This document shows, piece by piece, positions 49,039 to 59,471 of a stretch of DNA of 64,000 nucleotides. The stretch is from Sipunculus nudus (lineage: Eukaryota; Annelida; Sipuncula; Golfingiida; Sipunculidae): assembly GCA_026874595.1 (NCBI GenBank), contig CM049310.1, forward strand, positions 312,001-376,000, given 5' to 3'. Every line of letters starts with the position of its first letter. The stretch's first letter is position 1. The notes under the pieces are model-generated. The model was not told the origin of the DNA and did not search any database. It saw only the letters and a program-made list of their open reading frames with translations. Position numbers and translations under genes: made by a program.

Positions 49039-50544
49039 GTTAGCGGCTATGTTTAAACACATTTGCTTCTACGTTATCTCTTCAACTGTTACGGATCTCT
49101 TCTCTCATCAAGAATTGCGTTTCTATTTCATCGGATTCTGAACTTGCGTGTTATCATTATTGAATGTCTTTGTTATCAAATTGTCATAAATATTCTTTTG
49201 AATATCTTCATGATTTAATTGTCATGATAATCACATTCCTTTCTTATGTCCCTTATACCATGCAGAAACACATTACCAGGGCTGTCTTGGGCACAACAGC
49301 AGAAACGAAAGCCTTATCGGTCTACAAGAGTTGCAGACGGGCATTGACGTTCTCCTCACCAATACTTTATTATTCGTGTTTTAGTTACCCAAACCTCGTT
49401 TGTCATCGGGAACAACATCCATTATTATTGGATTCCATGTTTCATTTTCTGATTACTGTAAGCATCACATGTAAAGACCAATTCTTTTGAAAGAATGCAA
49501 AAGCTCTTTAAAAGTAAATTAGACCCCATGAAATATACTTCATTTAATCCTAGCTTAGCGAACATTCTGCCCATCGGATTCCGCATTTGCGTGTCATGAT
49601 TACTGATTTGCTTCATTATTAAATTGTCATGATTATTCAAATTCCTTTCTTATGTCGCTTATACGATGCACAAACCCCTACCAAGTCTGTCGTGTGCACG
49701 ATCAGTACAATCGAATGCCTTATCAGTTAAACTAGTTCTGTACAGGCATTGACGTTCTCCTCACCAATATATATAATCGTTTACTTTATTATTCGTGTTT
49801 TAGTTACTCAGACCTTGTTTTACGTCAGGAGAGGCACCACTTACTGTTGGATTCAATATTTGTGATTACTAAGTCAGCATCACATCTAAAGACAAAATCT
49901 TTTGAAACAATACCAAAGCTCTTTTAAAAACATCAGACCCCATGAAATGTTAATAATTTAAACCTAGCTTAGCGTAAATTCAGCCTGAAGATTTAAGATT
50001 CGAAGAAGCACCTCTGTAATTCTAAATTGTACATGTATATGAATGACTGAATAACACAAGTTTTTTTTTTTCAAAGCGGCGACTGAGGCGTGGCTCTTTT
50101 GATTAACCGATGGGTTTCTGTTTCCTAATGGCCAATGCTTCTGTCTCGCTAAGACATGAGAGAACGAGGTACTTTTGCGTGGGTGCATACATTTAACAAA
50201 TGACCATATGGCCCAATAGGGTTGGTTCTCTTTTCTAATGTGCCATGTTTCTTTCACGCGTACACATGAATTTCAAAATTTCTTTGAAACTGTATACTCA
50301 ATCAATAAACTGATCCAATTTAAAGGGAGGCATATCAGACGAGCAGAAACAAAGAGTTCCTGATAATGTCATTTAGCTTGTCATGGGCACGCAAAGAAAG
50401 GTTTGCTCGAACTGAGTCCCGAATGGCCGTTTCGTTTCAACTTACAATGGATATCGCACTCATGAATGCCACCTTGCAAGTGCACGTGAGAAAGGCATAA
50501 TTGTGCTTTCGAACAGGTCAGGACCATTACGCTGCAGCGTCCAT

Positions 50545-50618
50545 GGCCGGTTAGCTCAGTTGGTTAGAGCGTCGTGCTGATAACGCGAAGGTCGCGGGTT
50601 CGACCCCCGTGCTGGCCA
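50545..50618 (+). tRNA. trnI-GAU: tRNA-Ile(GAT), array copy 18 (last)
   Basis: Majority gene sequence with the E-type 3' flank (TTGCTTGGATC) but GACGAGCAG upstream and an 11-T tract, so the unit is a mosaic or a third E relative. It has no partner tRNA-Leu. Confidence 0.95.
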
Positions 50619-51010
50619 AGGAAACTTCTTTTGCTTGGATCTGTCAGACCGACGCATTGCACGGGTTTAATGTCAGCCGGAATTAATCGCTGGAACGAGG
50701 ACCTTACACCAAGCCGTTCTTAGCGAGACCTTGACTTTTTCCATTTTCTCTCATGATTCGTCCGAAAGAAGGAAACCTTATTTAATTTATTTACTTCTAG
50801 TAACACGCACTGCAACGGTCGACTGGGTGCTCTGTTATCCGTCCATAAACTGTGTGCAGATACACGTTTTTCTTTATGTCAAGATTTAATTGGCTCGCAT
50901 GCATTTATTAATTATCTTTCACAAGAGATGTAGTTTCGCAGTTGGGAAATTAGTTGTCATGAAATCCACCAGTTGTCACTGCAGTCAATGAGTGTGCACT
51001 CACCTGCTGA

Positions 51011-51475
51011 CAGTTAAACTAGTTCTGTACAGGCATTGACGTTCTCCTCACCAATATATATAATCGTTTACTTTATTATTCGTGTTTTAGTTACTCAGAC
51101 CTTGTTTTACATCAGGAGAGGCACCACTTACTGTTGGATTCAATATTTGTGATTACTAAGTCAGCATCACATCTAAAGACCAAATCTTTTGAAACAATAC
51201 CAAAGCTCTTTTAAAAACATCAGACCCCATGAAATGTTAATAATTTAAACCTAGCTTAGCGTAAATTCAGCCTGAAGATTTAAGATTCGAAGAAGCACCT
51301 CTGTAATTCTAAATTGTACATGTATATGAATGACTGAATAACACAAGTTTTTTTTTTCAAAGCGGCGACTGAGGCGTGGCTCTTTTGATTAGGTTCTTGC
51401 TTTTAAAATGACCATATCGCCCGATGGGTTTCTGTTTCCTAATGGCAAATCCTTCTGTAACGCAAAGACATATGA
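51011..51475. repeat. Truncated right-end unit of the array
   Basis: At 51010 the text jumps from CACCTGCTGA straight to CAGTTAAACTAG, losing about 900 bp that should include a tRNA-Leu gene and the first 430-bp subrepeat. The remainder runs to GGTTTCTGTTTCCTAATGG and fades by about 51475. It has TACATCAGG and AAAGACCAAATC, spellings of the left-edge units rather than of its central neighbours. Confidence 0.88.
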
Positions 51476-52744
51476 GACGTCGAAGGGTGACAAATATGCA
51501 AGTTAATTAATATTTTCGATGAGAGCACAAACACAGACTTGTGAACTACAAACTATGTAAGTAGTTGTTACAAATGTCTATATATTTAGAGTGAGTACAG
51601 TAGAATCTTATCATGATTATGTATTTTTATGTATCGGATAGATTTCTCTGTTAGAAATGTAAAGCGAATACATTTGGTATCTAGCAAATATGTTATGATG
51701 TATTGTGAAGATATTGAGATATATTGTATATGGGTAATATTAGGTGTAAAGGACAGGTCGGGTTATATTTCAATGCATTCATGGTTATGCTTGTATTTAC
51801 CACATATGTAATAAAAGGGTTTGTGAATATTGTCGTTAGTCTTGTGATAACTTTTCTGTTTGTATAATCATTAGCGTTTATATATCTATCACGTGCACAG
51901 GGTGTATTAATATCACTATAATATGACAACAACAATTCACGTAGTAGGCCTAGGTCAGGCGGGATTAATGTTTATGCTTGTCATGTTCTATATGTTGTCC
52001 CAGTGTAAAAGGCGTATGCGCGAAAAATTCTGGTGGAGTAGGTGTCCTGTACAGGTTGTAACGGGGGGAAAATACTGGCCAATTAAGGGTTACACCCCGC
52101 CCTATATTATAAACCAGCTGTATGACATTGCAGGTACCACCGAAACAGTAGCCAGGTTGATATAGGAACTGGCGGCGATCCTCTATAATTATTATGGGAA
52201 GGACCCATGAAAGTGGTTAGTAGTAGTTAACGTTGTTTTGTATTAGATGAATATATTGTATTTAATTATACCATTTATTCTTGTAATCATTATTTGTGTT
52301 CATTAGTCATTACAAAATTTATTATAAAGAATGGTTGTAACTATTGTAATCATACCAAACTTCAATATTTGACAGTTCAGCACTGACATTAATGTTCAAA
52401 TGGTCCAAACGGATCATATATACACTATATGTACTTGTACAGGATTCAAGGTGATTGTCATTCAATGTTTTATACTATTTTCTGAATTTATATATATTTT
52501 ATTTTGTGTCAAATTGAAATCACAAATATTTTTAATTACCTAGGTTAAACAAATGTGATTATATGTTTAGTATGTTTAATAATACATTGTTTGATTTGAT
52601 TCGTCATATTGGTTCAGTAGGAACGTTGAATTAAGTTTCTGTACTTTTTGTTACAGGTTTTTTTTGTTATGGTCAGTTTACGAACAAAAGAAGTTCAACC
52701 AATCAAGGTGAGGTCCTCATACCCCATCACTAATATCTATATAA
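51476..52744. other. Right flank of the array, nothing recognised
   Basis: AT-rich unique-looking sequence. Short open frames (51629-51811, 51923-52165) have no recognisable motif. I see no RNA gene or element end here. Confidence 0.5.
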
Positions 52745-52757
52745 CATGATGTCACGA

Positions 52758-52913
52758 TGTTACGAAGACAAATTGCTCAGGGGAAAATTCTGGGCCGATC
52801 CGGGACTCGAACTCACGTCGGTGGAGCACAAGTCCGGCGTACCAACCACTTCACTAGAAAAGCAAGCTTCACTAGCGAGACTGTTCGGTCCACTTTTATG
52901 TCACCCCGTAACA
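52758..52913 (-). repeat. 3' LTR of the TRIM
   Basis: 156 bp, diverged from the other LTR at roughly a dozen positions, so the insertion is older than the Ty3 element at the left. Its tRNA-like B box is altered (GAGTTCGAGTCC). Confidence 0.82.
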
Positions 52914-53063
52914 CACCCCCTCTTAAGAGCGTTCTGCTATCAGAACAAGACTATCCCAGGAGTCACACCTTCGGTGAACTAGGTGGCGGTAATTTCTTAA
53001 TTACTGCTAACCACCATTCCCCGGGCCACAAAGTTTGCCGTAGCGTTGGACTAGCCCCCATTT

Positions 53064-53219
53064 TGTTACGAAGACAAATTGTTCAGGGAAAAATATTGGG
53101 CCATTCCGGGATTCGAACCCATGTCGGTGGTGCACAAGTCCGGCGTTCCAACCACTTCGCTAGAAAAGCAAGCTTTACTAGCGAGACAGTTCGGTCCGCT
53201 TTTATGTCACCCCGTAACA
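53064..53219 (-). repeat. 5' LTR of the TRIM
   Basis: TG...CA ends. On the minus strand it starts TGTTACGGGGTGACATAAAA, the ATAAAA being a weak TATA candidate. Confidence 0.82.
53109..53162 (-). promoter_or_regulatory. tRNA-like Pol III A and B boxes inside the TRIM LTR
   Basis: Minus strand: TAGCGAAGTGG (53152-53162) fits the A box TRGCNNAGTGG and GGTTCGAATCC (53109-53119) fits the B box exactly, at tRNA-like spacing. The sequence between resembles a tRNA anticodon arm (GCCGG-ACTTGTG-CACC), but no acceptor stem closes, so this is a tRNA relic and not a tRNA gene. Confidence 0.7.
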
Positions 53220-53224
53220 CATGA

Positions 53225-54034
53225 GGACATAGATTTTTAAACAAATCATATAATTAGCTTATCATAAACAAACGTTGGTCTTTAACTGGGTATGTAAACC
53301 ATTTCTAAATATTTGAAACAAGAAAATCAGCTCATGGCAACAAGATCCTAAACTTTCTGTTTTAGGCACTGGATGGCACTATTTTAGGGACCAGGCGGTA
53401 AATCGTCTGCTTGGTTTTCCATGAATGTCCTTGAAACCTAAGAGCCAATCAAAAGAAGAACTATATGAAAAGTGATTGCTCCCTTGTGACCTTGACCCTA
53501 AGCAACATGTCATTTCTAGTCAAAAGCTTTCTCTGACCACTTCGTAACTTTGCACTTGAATAATATGTTTATTATCTTATTTTAGCAAGAAAACAAGTAA
53601 GGTTTGATATTTTGGTTATGTTTGCTTATATTGTCAAAGGAAGGACAGCTAGTGTTTCAAGCAGGACACTACAGAAAGCATGCATTGCTCTCAGCCTCTG
53701 TATATAGAAGATACAGCATCTAATCTAATCCCAAGAAACACAGATCAACATAATGCAAAACAATGCCCATGCATGCAATAGGGAAGCATAACTACTGTCT
53801 GACCAGCTAGGCTAGGCTTACTGTTAACACCTACGCAAGCTGATAGCTGCAGCTGGGCCAGCACGTTACTCTTTTTCAGCAGCAGTATCGTGACCCCAAG
53901 CCGGGCTGTTTTCCGAGCGCAACAGTGATTTAATATCACAGGGCGGTGGCCCCGGCATAGGCTTGAGATACCGGAATAATCAGACCTGGAGTACTGTTAC
54001 AGTGACTGCAACAGCAGTGTGTTAAACTTCCAAA
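53225..54034. other. Upstream region of a probable gene, no coding feature seen
   Basis: Between the TRIM and the signal-peptide exon. The last about 300 bases are less AT-rich and may hold the promoter and 5' UTR. No TATA box or splice site stood out. Confidence 0.35.
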
Positions 54035-54098
54035 ATGGCAGCTCTTATGGTTTTTACACAAGTTTGGATACTACTTCTGCTCCAACTGGCGTCCTCGG
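54035..54098 (+). CDS. Probable first coding exon with signal peptide (partial gene)
   Basis: The ATG in AAAATGGC opens 21 codons, MAALMVFTQVWILLLLQLAS and one more S, then one base before GTGAGT, a consensus 5' splice donor at 54099. Short polar start, a Leu-rich core and a small-residue end (ASS) form a textbook secretion signal. The frame would continue in phase 1. The product is a secreted or membrane protein of unknown kind, with later exons either beyond the window or not recognised. Confidence 0.5.
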
Positions 54099-55689
54099 GT
54101 GAGTAGGGATTGGTACATAACTCTTGTTTGTCGGTAAACTTTAAGGCTCTCCCACGTGACCAAATCAAACAGACCGTTATTTTAGAGGAACCTTGCCTTC
54201 GTTAATCAAGCTGTATTTTAGGCAAGCCGCGCTCACATGTAGTGATGGGATGGGCCACGCCCCAAGACTGACAGGGACCTTTGAATGTTATATTATATTC
54301 TGACCAAAAAGTTAGAAAACTTATTAAAGTTTATAACTATATCTTCATCAATAATAGGTCTTATATAATATAAATCGGTCATACAATAAGGTCATATGGA
54401 ATATTGTTTTTTTTATCAATGTCGTGACTGTGCCCTTCAACCCTGATGCTTTATATTTAGTATTTATTTGCGTTACTTTATTCAGGGACATTATTCTATC
54501 AGATTTAGATATTAACACTTCCCATGGATTTTGTCCGAATTAAATCCAAAATGTGTCTTCAGGACACCCAACACTTCCATTCACAGACGTCTTGGCAACT
54601 CGAGGAAACATATTATGTCCAGGTTTCAAGCACTTCGTCTTCGACTGATCACTTTACCTGCAGAGAGAAATTATAGGTAACAGTGTGTACTGCTACAAAG
54701 AAGTATCTGTTTACACATCCTAATACCCTTTCAATTCGTGATTCATTCATACATTTTATTCAGAGTGGTAGCAAAATAAATGCTTACCTTCTGATTTGTT
54801 ACGATTAAAATATCTGCAAAAATAAAAGGCCAAAACCCTTGTTCTGCTTCAAATCCGTGCCATTTGCCTTAATCAAGTATGTTAACCTGAATGTGGACCT
54901 CAGTCTTCACATGGCGTGTCGTACTAATCTTCGGTATTACTAACAAACGTGTTAACGCCTGTTCTCTGCCTACAAAAAAAAAATAGTTTTAAAACCCGAG
55001 GGGGAAGCATGTCATAATGTTAGCCTCTGAGGCTATCTATGGCAGATCCATATATTTCTGTGGATATATTCTGTGGATATAGTTTTGATATTAGTATTCT
55101 AATTACAAAGGTTTTGATAACGTTGAACACCTCTTGATTGGATTGTTTTTTTTTAAAGATGCTCCAAGTCAGACTTTTGCATGTTTTGACTCAGATATAT
55201 TACGTAATCTTAAAAGAATATATTGTGTTGCGGTGGGTATGTGTGTATATGTGGTTACATCATGATAATTGGTTATAAGATAGACATTAATACACTTTTC
55301 TCAAACAAATTGTAATATGTCACCTCTCTATTATCATGCTAAATCGGTAAATCGGGGGGGGGGGGAGGGGAGGATGCACGTCCCCCCTGCATGTACACGA
55401 CATGGAAGGCAAAGGTTGAGAACTAAGGGAGATTGGTTTTAAGCTGTTAACGATTAGTTGATCACCGTATATATAAATAGGATAGGGAGGTTCCAGGTGC
55501 GCTTCGTATGCAGCTATCCCAACCTTCTCGCCCGATAAGTTCCGCACGTTCAGGTACACTGGGTTCATTAGTTACTGGGTAGGTATAATTGTATCCCCAG
55601 ACACAGTCGGGATACTATGGTTTCACGACGGTCCCGCCGCCGCCGCCGCAGAAAAACCTTGTGAGCGGGATAACTCAAAAAATATTTCA
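54099..55689. other. Presumed intron sequence
   Basis: AT-rich with a G12AG4 run at 55354-55370 and a short GCC repeat at about 55634-55648. A possible small exon starts after TTCAG at 54563, discussed in the findings. Nothing else is supportable. Confidence 0.4.
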
Positions 55690-57335
55690 CTGATCTTTTT
55701 CAAACTTTACATTTGTATAGATATAGGTAAGGGGACGAAGCCTATTTAAAATGGGGTCATGACCTATGCTAGGAGAGTGACTTGACCTTGAATAGGTCCA
55801 TTTTTGCTCAAAATAACACAAATTCTTAAATATCTCAAGTAAGCTTGCATGGACTGGTCCAAAAATCAAGGTGACCGAAGATCTTGGATAGCCTTGTGAT
55901 AAACCGGAAACTGGTGGCGCCACCTATTATCCTTTTCTTGTTTTTACGCCTTTTAATACCCCCATAATTGCCACTTGACAATACTGTAAGCATTATAAGT
56001 AAAAAACTAACGGACAGATTTCTTTCATATTATGTACATGTAGAGAGATGGGTTATGGGATGAGGTCTATTTACATTTGGGTCATGACCTTTACCATGAG
56101 AGTGGCCTTGACCTTTAATGTGTCCATATTTGGTGAAAATCACACACCTCTTATGATATCTCCAGTGTTGATAGCCATATGGATTTCAAACATGACTTAT
56201 GTATGGCCCACCACTCAAGTAAGAACCCTATAGGTTCTAGGGTCATGAGGTCAAAGGTCACGGTCACTGGACTCGCATCGTTAAAGATACTGTGGATGCA
56301 TTTTAAGCCAAACTTTCATCCCAGGTCTTCTATCTTGAATAAATAGCTCACTTGCCAATAGTGGATGATCCATATCAATTTTGGGGTAACAAGGTCAAAG
56401 TTCAAGGCCACAGGAGCTATCTGTAAAAAAATAAAAGTTTCTGGATGATAATTCCTGCTTTTATTGATGTATTGATTTCAAACTTGACATATATATGTCC
56501 CATTGAAAAAGCAAGACTCCAATTGATTTTGGGGTCATGAGGTCAAAGGTCAAGGTCACAGGACACATCTTTAAAAAGATTGTTGATGAATTTCAGCCAA
56601 ACATTTCATCTCAGACCTTTCATCTTGCACATATAGTTCATCTGCCAATAGAGGAAGAATCTTATCAGTTTTGAGGTCACAAGGTCAAAGGTGAAGGTCA
56701 CAGGAGCCATCTGTCCAAAAATTAGTTTCTGGATGATAATTCCTGCTTTTATTGATGTATAGATTTCAAACTTGACTTGTATATGTCCCATTGGAAAAGC
56801 AAGACCTGAATTGATTTTGGGGTCATGAGTTCAAAGGTCAAGGTCACAGGACACATCTTTAAAAAGATTGTGGATGCATTTTCAGCCAAACATTTCATCT
56901 CGAAATTTCATCTTGTACATACAGTTGCCCTGTCAATAGAGGAAGAACCCTATTAGTTTTGAGGTCACAAGGTCAAAGGTGAAGGTCACAGGAGCCATCT
57001 GTCCAAAAATTAGTTCCCGAGATAGTAATTCAAGCTTGGATAAATATATGGATTTCAAACCTGACTTATATATGGCCCATCAATAAATCTAGACCTATAT
57101 TGATTTATATATAAAAGTGGATGATCAATATCAATTTTGGGGTCATAAGATCAAAGGTCAAGGCCACAGGAGCCATCTGTCAAAAAATTAGTTTCTGGAT
57201 GACAATTCCTGCTTTTATTGATGTATAGATGACTTGACTTATACATGTCCCATTGAAAAAGCAAGACCCCAATTGATTTTCGGGTCATGAGGTCAAAGGT
57301 CAAGGTCACAGGACCAACATCTTCAAAAAGATTGT
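55690..57335 (+). repeat. Tandem repeat dense in AGGTCA half-sites
   Basis: Eight copies of a motif like AGGTCAAAGGTCA start at 56248, 56392, 56540, 56682, 56828, 56970, 57148 and 57290, about 144 bp apart apart from one 178-bp step. Two types alternate: GGGGTCATGAGGTCAAAGG and GAGGTCACAAGGTCAAAGG, giving a dimer of about 290 bp. An older, more diverged pair lies at about 55740 and 56080 (GGGTCATGACCT). No coding capacity. Confidence 0.85.
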
Positions 57336-57978
57336 GGATTGATAGATGGAAGAAACAATAATTGCTTGCCAAGTGTCAGTATATGCTGCTAAAAATGGGG
57401 GCCTATTCTTAAAGGGGGGTAGTTGTCAGATAGGATTTAGAGCGATACAAGTCTGTTGACCGAATGCAAATGAAAGCCACATGTGATTTAGGGAGTTCTG
57501 GCTTATAACCAAGTGTGTTTTGTATGTATCTTTAAAAATCATCCCCACTTTCCTACTTACTTTCTCCCTAATATATTCGGATGCTTTATAGCTTAACATA
57601 GAATATGTGAACCCGTCTAAGACCACGCCTATGCAAGGAACCACACAGCTCACTATTATATATAGCGGGTTGATGTCCTACATAACCATAGGGTGCACAA
57701 GTCTGATTAAATGTTTATAGGTAATTCCGTTACTCTTTACACATTGAATAGACTCTGAATTTGATGAAATGATTTTCATTTAACTGTTTCACCCTTTTTT
57801 CAATCTACGAAAGATCTATTGGATTTCCGTTTTACATTTTGTTCATTGAACCAGACGCTTCCTAAACCACCATTCTCCATCAAATGTTTATAGAATGAGT
57901 CTCATGGGTGGGGGTACCCTGAGCGAAGCAGGACAACGTTATTTCAGTAATATCTGCATAATCTGCCTCAAGGAGATA
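57336..57978. other. No feature recognised
   Basis: Short open frames only. No repeat or RNA signal was seen. Confidence 0.4.
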
Positions 57979-58660
57979 TGGAGCCCCTAAAGTGACATAC
58001 GTGATATTTTTTTTCTGGGTTAATATTGCGTTCCCTCGCGATCTTTTCCTGTTCCCTCGCGATAATTTCGCGTTCCCTCGCGATCTTTTCGCGTTCCCTC
58101 GCGATCTTTTCGCGTTCCCTCGCGATAATTTCGCGTTCCCTCGCGATCTTTTCGCGTTCCCTCGCGATAATTTCGCGTTCCCTCGCGATAAATTCGCGTT
58201 CCCTCGCGATAATTTTGCGTTCCCTCGCGATAATTTCGCGTTCCCTCGCGATCTTTTCGCGTTCCCTCGCGATAATTTCGCGTTCCCTCGCTATAAGTTC
58301 GCGTTCCCTCGCGATCTTTTCGCGTTCTTTCGCGATCATTTCGCGTTCCCTTGTGATCATTTCGCGTTCCCTCGCGATCTTTTCGCGTTCCCTCGCGATA
58401 ATTTCGCGTTCCCTCGCGAACATATCGCGTTCCCTCGCGATCTTTTCGCGTTCCCTCGCGATCTTTTCGCGTTCCCTTGCGATCTTACAAATGATCACTA
58501 GGCTGGTTCCCTGCTCCCCTATGTCTAGCATACAACATCTAGCATACAAAAAAAATTGACGCGGAAACAAGTACAACAGTTATCTGTGTCTCGTTCTGTG
58601 TCTTTAACACCACCATGCTCCACCTCTTAGATATACACTCGATGTCAGGTTAACAAAGCG
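57979..58660 (+). repeat. Dispersed repeat with minisatellite core, copy 1
   Basis: Starts ATGGAGCCCCTAAAGTGACA and continues through the minisatellite into GGTTCCCTGCTCCCCTA, GTGTCTTTAACACCACCA and CTCGATGTCAGGTTAACA. The same order occurs in reverse complement at 61527-62038, so both ends of the element are outlined by two independent copies. No terminal inverted repeat or target duplication is clear. Confidence 0.75.
58027..58486 (+). repeat. 21-bp CpG-rich minisatellite, about 22 units
   Basis: The unit GCGTTCCCTCGCGATCTTTTC alternates with a form in which GATAATTTC replaces GATCTTTTC. Four CpGs per unit and the NruI palindrome TCGCGA stand out in AT-rich DNA. Because 21 is a multiple of 3 and the unit has no stops in several frames, long open frames appear on both strands. 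I do not regard them as genes. Confidence 0.9.
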
Positions 58661-59328
58661 ATACCTGAATAAGAGAGATTAGACTTTTTGCCATGTTTCT
58701 GATATATGTTATCTATTCCCCATTTATTCATTTTAAATTTTTTTTTGCAAACCTCTTTTTATTCTTTTAGCAATTAGATTATCATATTATTCGTTTCTAT
58801 CTCTTTGTTTATTAGCAGTCAGACCCAACAACGGATCAACAATGTCAACCTGGAACAGGCCCATATTCCGATGTTATTTACTGAAATTGATCATATTTTT
58901 CACGTCAGTAATTGGTTCAGACCCATTTTAAGATGGGTCAGGCCAAATTACCATTCAACAAAATCAACTTTACATGCCCATCTCCCTATGTTCATTTACT
59001 GATATTGGTTATATTTTATACACATTTGTTATCTATAAAATAAGACAAAAAATGCAAAAAATATACACATATTTATTTTAATTTATTTAAAAAATAAAAA
59101 TCATTGTACAAGGTATAGCACTTTGCAGGTTTATACCTTTCCACCCATCAGCTACCTTCCACATATAATACCATAAAATATACAAATTATAATACTCGTA
59201 GATGAGAAACTATTATTTATTTCATCTTTTTTTTTTCTTTTTTATAATTCAAAGCTGTAGGAATGCATCGGCAGATCATGATCGGATATTGGGTCGGTCC
59301 TTCTTAAGATCGGAAGATGGCGCGCGAC

Positions 59329-59331
<3 letters not shown>

Positions 59332-59402
<71 letters not shown>
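59332..59402. repeat. (AT)n microsatellite
   Basis: About 70 bp of AT with one TTT interruption near 59375. Confidence 0.95.
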
Positions 59403-59403
<1 letters not shown>

Positions 59404-59471
59404 AGCACACAAAACAAAAAATTAAATGCGCAATTTAAGAGCTTTATTTTTAATCATACCCGGTATTGACG

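Larger units (their letters stand above)
40600..49440. repeat. Higher-order block 2: A'-B'/C'-D'-E', one unit lost
   Basis: A and B marks recur exactly 11047 bp downstream (30686 to 41733, 32897 to 43944, CACATCAAAA 32231 to 43278). D and E marks recur 8839 bp downstream (37302 to 46141, 39510 to 48349). The difference, 2208 bp, is one unit. T-tract lengths (10, 13, 12, 10) match the source units A, B, D, E. The B-to-C switch lies between about 44580 and 44707, within or next to the tRNA-Leu gene at 44550-44633. Confidence 0.85.
10125..51475. repeat. Tandem array of about 2.2-kb units bearing tRNA-Ile and tRNA-Leu genes
   Basis: Spacing between successive tRNA-Ile starts is 2222, 2242, 2223, 2241, 2239, 2228, 2222, 2223, 2211, 2208, 2197, 2208, 2223, 2211, 2197, 2208 and 2196 bp, a head-to-tail array. 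A unit taken from the retroelement insertion point runs 10125 (broken), 12054, 14276 and so on. Each full unit has, in order, an AT-rich spacer, a T tract of variable length (8 to 18), a diverged pair of about 105-bp repeats, tRNA-Ile (+), tRNA-Leu (-) and two diverged about 430-bp repeats. No protein gene, 5S rRNA, snRNA or histone sequence was recognised in the unit. The repeated short open frames are translations of tRNA and spacer. Confidence 0.97.
52750..53219 (-). mobile_element. Miniature LTR retrotransposon (TRIM) with tRNA-like promoter in its LTRs
   Basis: Two direct repeats of 156 bp (52758-52913 and 53064-53219), each TGTTACG...CGTAACA, flank a 150-bp interior with no coding capacity. 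The target-site duplication CATGA is perfect (52745-52749 and 53220-53224) once an 8-bp tandem slip TGTCACGA at 52750-52757 is counted in the left LTR. Read on the minus strand, a PBS TGGGGGCTAGTCC starts 3 nt after the 5' LTR (53060 down to 53048) and matches 12 of 13 bases of the tRNA-Pro PBS. A polypurine tract AAGAGGGGG lies 2 nt before the 3' LTR. These are all the non-coding parts needed for mobilisation by another element's enzymes. Confidence 0.85.

Noticed and set aside
11029-49062. Recurrent open frame of about 102 residues (MCLN...MAERSKALRSG...) in each unit, minus strand
   Set aside because: Its N-terminal part is simply the translation of the tRNA-Leu(CAG) gene, a well-known spurious database protein. 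The rest is spacer.
11458-49640. Recurring frames of 60, 71, 87 and 106 residues in the array spacer
   Set aside because: They are repeated only because the unit is repeated. Lengths change with T-tract length and small indels, and no motif or codon constraint is visible.
10125-51475. Array as rDNA, 5S rDNA, histone or snRNA cluster
   Set aside because: The unit was read through on both strands and shows only the two tRNA genes. No rRNA, snRNA or histone sequence was recognised.
58027-58486. CRISPR array
   Set aside because: Contiguous 21-bp repeats without spacers, in eukaryotic DNA.
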